Shown in pieces: positions 63,284-64,000 of a stretch of DNA of 64,000 nt. Source of the DNA: Bathynomus jamesi (lineage: Eukaryota > Arthropoda > Malacostraca > Isopoda > Cirolanidae); the NCBI GenBank assembly GCA_023014485.1, contig JAJOZX010009442.1, positions 62,001 to 126,000 on the forward strand, written 5' to 3'. Each line of letters opens with the position of its first letter. The stretch's first letter is position 1. The notes beneath the pieces are model-generated. The model saw only the letters and a program-made list of their open reading frames with translations, was not told where the DNA came from and did no database searches. Both the position numbers and the translations under genes were made by a program.

Positions 63284-63820
63284 TTCCCAAAAAGATTCCG
63301 GTTAGCTTTAGACAAGCTCAGGAAGAATGAAGCAATATTTGTCACTAAAGCGGACAAAAGTAACACTGTGGTTATTTTGGACAAGTGTGATTATAAACAA
63401 AAAATGGAAGCGTTACTTAGTGATGAATTCACCTACACCAAAGTGAGATCGTCCCCCCTAAAGCGTCTTTCTGCCGAATTCAACAAAACCATCAGGAACT
63501 TATTAAAAGATGTCCCGGCGATTGATCCTAAAAGATTTCTACAGATTAACCCAAAACTCCCCCACATTTACGGCCTACCCAAAACCCATAAGATTAATAT
63601 ACCACTCCGTCCCATTATTTCACACAGGGGTTCCTTTAGTTACAGGTTATCTAAATTTCTTGCAGATAAATTATCCCCATTAATAGACAGAGTTTATTTC
63701 CACGACAGTTTCGACGCCCACTGGCATCCTCCTCGGGTGGATACAGAAACACGAATGAACCAAAACAAGAGGGAAAAACAGTCCAGGGACCGACCGTTAA
63801 GAAATTCGCACCTAGGTTAG
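63251..63820 (+). pseudogene. PLE RT N-terminal fragment, unit 39 (A, open frame)
   Basis: Open 189-codon A-type copy and the last in the window. The array continues past 64000 with the usual R1 and AT spacer. Confidence 0.89.
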
Positions 63821-64000
63821 ATCCCATTCTCCCGACACCGGAAGGGCATTTTCATTAAGTACATTCGCACAAATTTAAAACTATCTTCCTGTTCTAAACA
63901 TACAGAGTCTATTATTTTTTTACGTAATTATTACATTTATTATTAAATTTATTACATTTAATATTGCATATTTATTTATTACAGAAATTATAAATTTATT

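Larger units (their letters stand above)
1..64000. repeat. PLE-derived macrosatellite array, 39 tandem units
   Basis: The whole window is a head-to-tail array with no unique flanking DNA. The start of the RT fragment recurs near 711, 2239, 3770, 5497, 7023, 8552, 10287, 11818, 13557, 15074, 16587, 18284, 20008, 21738, 23270, 24805, 26537, 28070, 29802, 31332, 32865, 34583, 36305, 38024, 39747, 41466, 43183, 44900, 46631, 48149, 50049, 51575, 53305, 54829, 56363, 58087, 59983, 61517 and 63251. Spacings fall into three classes: about 1.53 kb (A), 1.73 kb (B) and 1.90 kb (D). Each unit holds a minus-strand GIY-YIG fragment, a plus-strand RT fragment and a spacer of EN-derived sub-repeats. Both protein fragments have the hallmarks of Penelope-like elements, which are confined to eukaryotes. 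The array runs off both ends, so its full size is unknown. Confidence 0.97.

Noticed and set aside
1..64000. CRISPR array or bacterial retron/diversity-generating element because of regular repeats and an RT
   Set aside because: The repeats are 1.5-1.9 kb with no short spacers, and the RT motifs (KADK, YGLPKTHK, SYRLSKFLA) and EN are of eukaryotic PLE type.

Overview
This 64 kb window is one uninterrupted tandem array. I count 39 head-to-tail repeat units plus partial spacers at both ends, and no single-copy sequence anywhere. The unit is built from two fragments of a Penelope-like retroelement (PLE), a eukaryotic retroelement family. One is the N-terminal part of a PLE reverse transcriptase (RT) on the + strand. 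The other is a nearly complete PLE-type GIY-YIG endonuclease (EN) domain on the - strand. The two lie head to head, and their 5' ends overlap by about 30 nt. The DNA is A+T-rich, with no operons, bacterial genes, tRNA or rRNA. The source is therefore a eukaryotic, probably animal, genome; the species cannot be named from this. The array behaves as a macrosatellite, not as a set of working genes.

Layout of one unit, left to right: (1) the EN fragment on the - strand, about 380 bp; (2) the RT fragment on the + strand, about 570 or 600 bp; (3) a spacer of about 580-615 bp holding two diverged copies (R1, R2) of the 3' end of the EN gene, each followed by an ATTATTACATTT-like low-complexity tract. 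Three unit classes occur. A units (about 1.53 kb, 18 copies) lack a 199-bp piece of RT. B units (about 1.73 kb, 19 copies) keep it and run on into a PLE-like LVGKFSGSH...NSCDFINKV stretch. D units (about 1.90 kb, 2 copies) are A units with a 369-bp duplication inside RT. The order is A A B A A B A B A A B B B A A B A B A A B B B B B B B B A D A B A A B D A B A.

The copies show higher-order structure. Units 30-33 (D A B A) recur as units 36-39 at an offset of about 9.94 kb. Units 15-17 recur as units 37-39 at about 36.71 kb. Diagnostic EN variants track the class of the neighbouring unit. Units 14-20 and 37-39 are nearly free of indels. Units 10-12 and 21-29 carry many single-base deletions, which means either real decay or poor consensus in a collapsed or badly polished part of the assembly.

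No unit can encode a working PLE protein. RT stops before its catalytic aspartates, EN is inverted relative to RT, and EN has Pro where PLE/GIY-YIG enzymes have the catalytic Arg, in every readable copy. The interest lies in the architecture: a satellite founded on an inverted PLE junction, grown by triplication of the EN 3' end, and shaped by deletion, in-frame duplication and A/B recombination.
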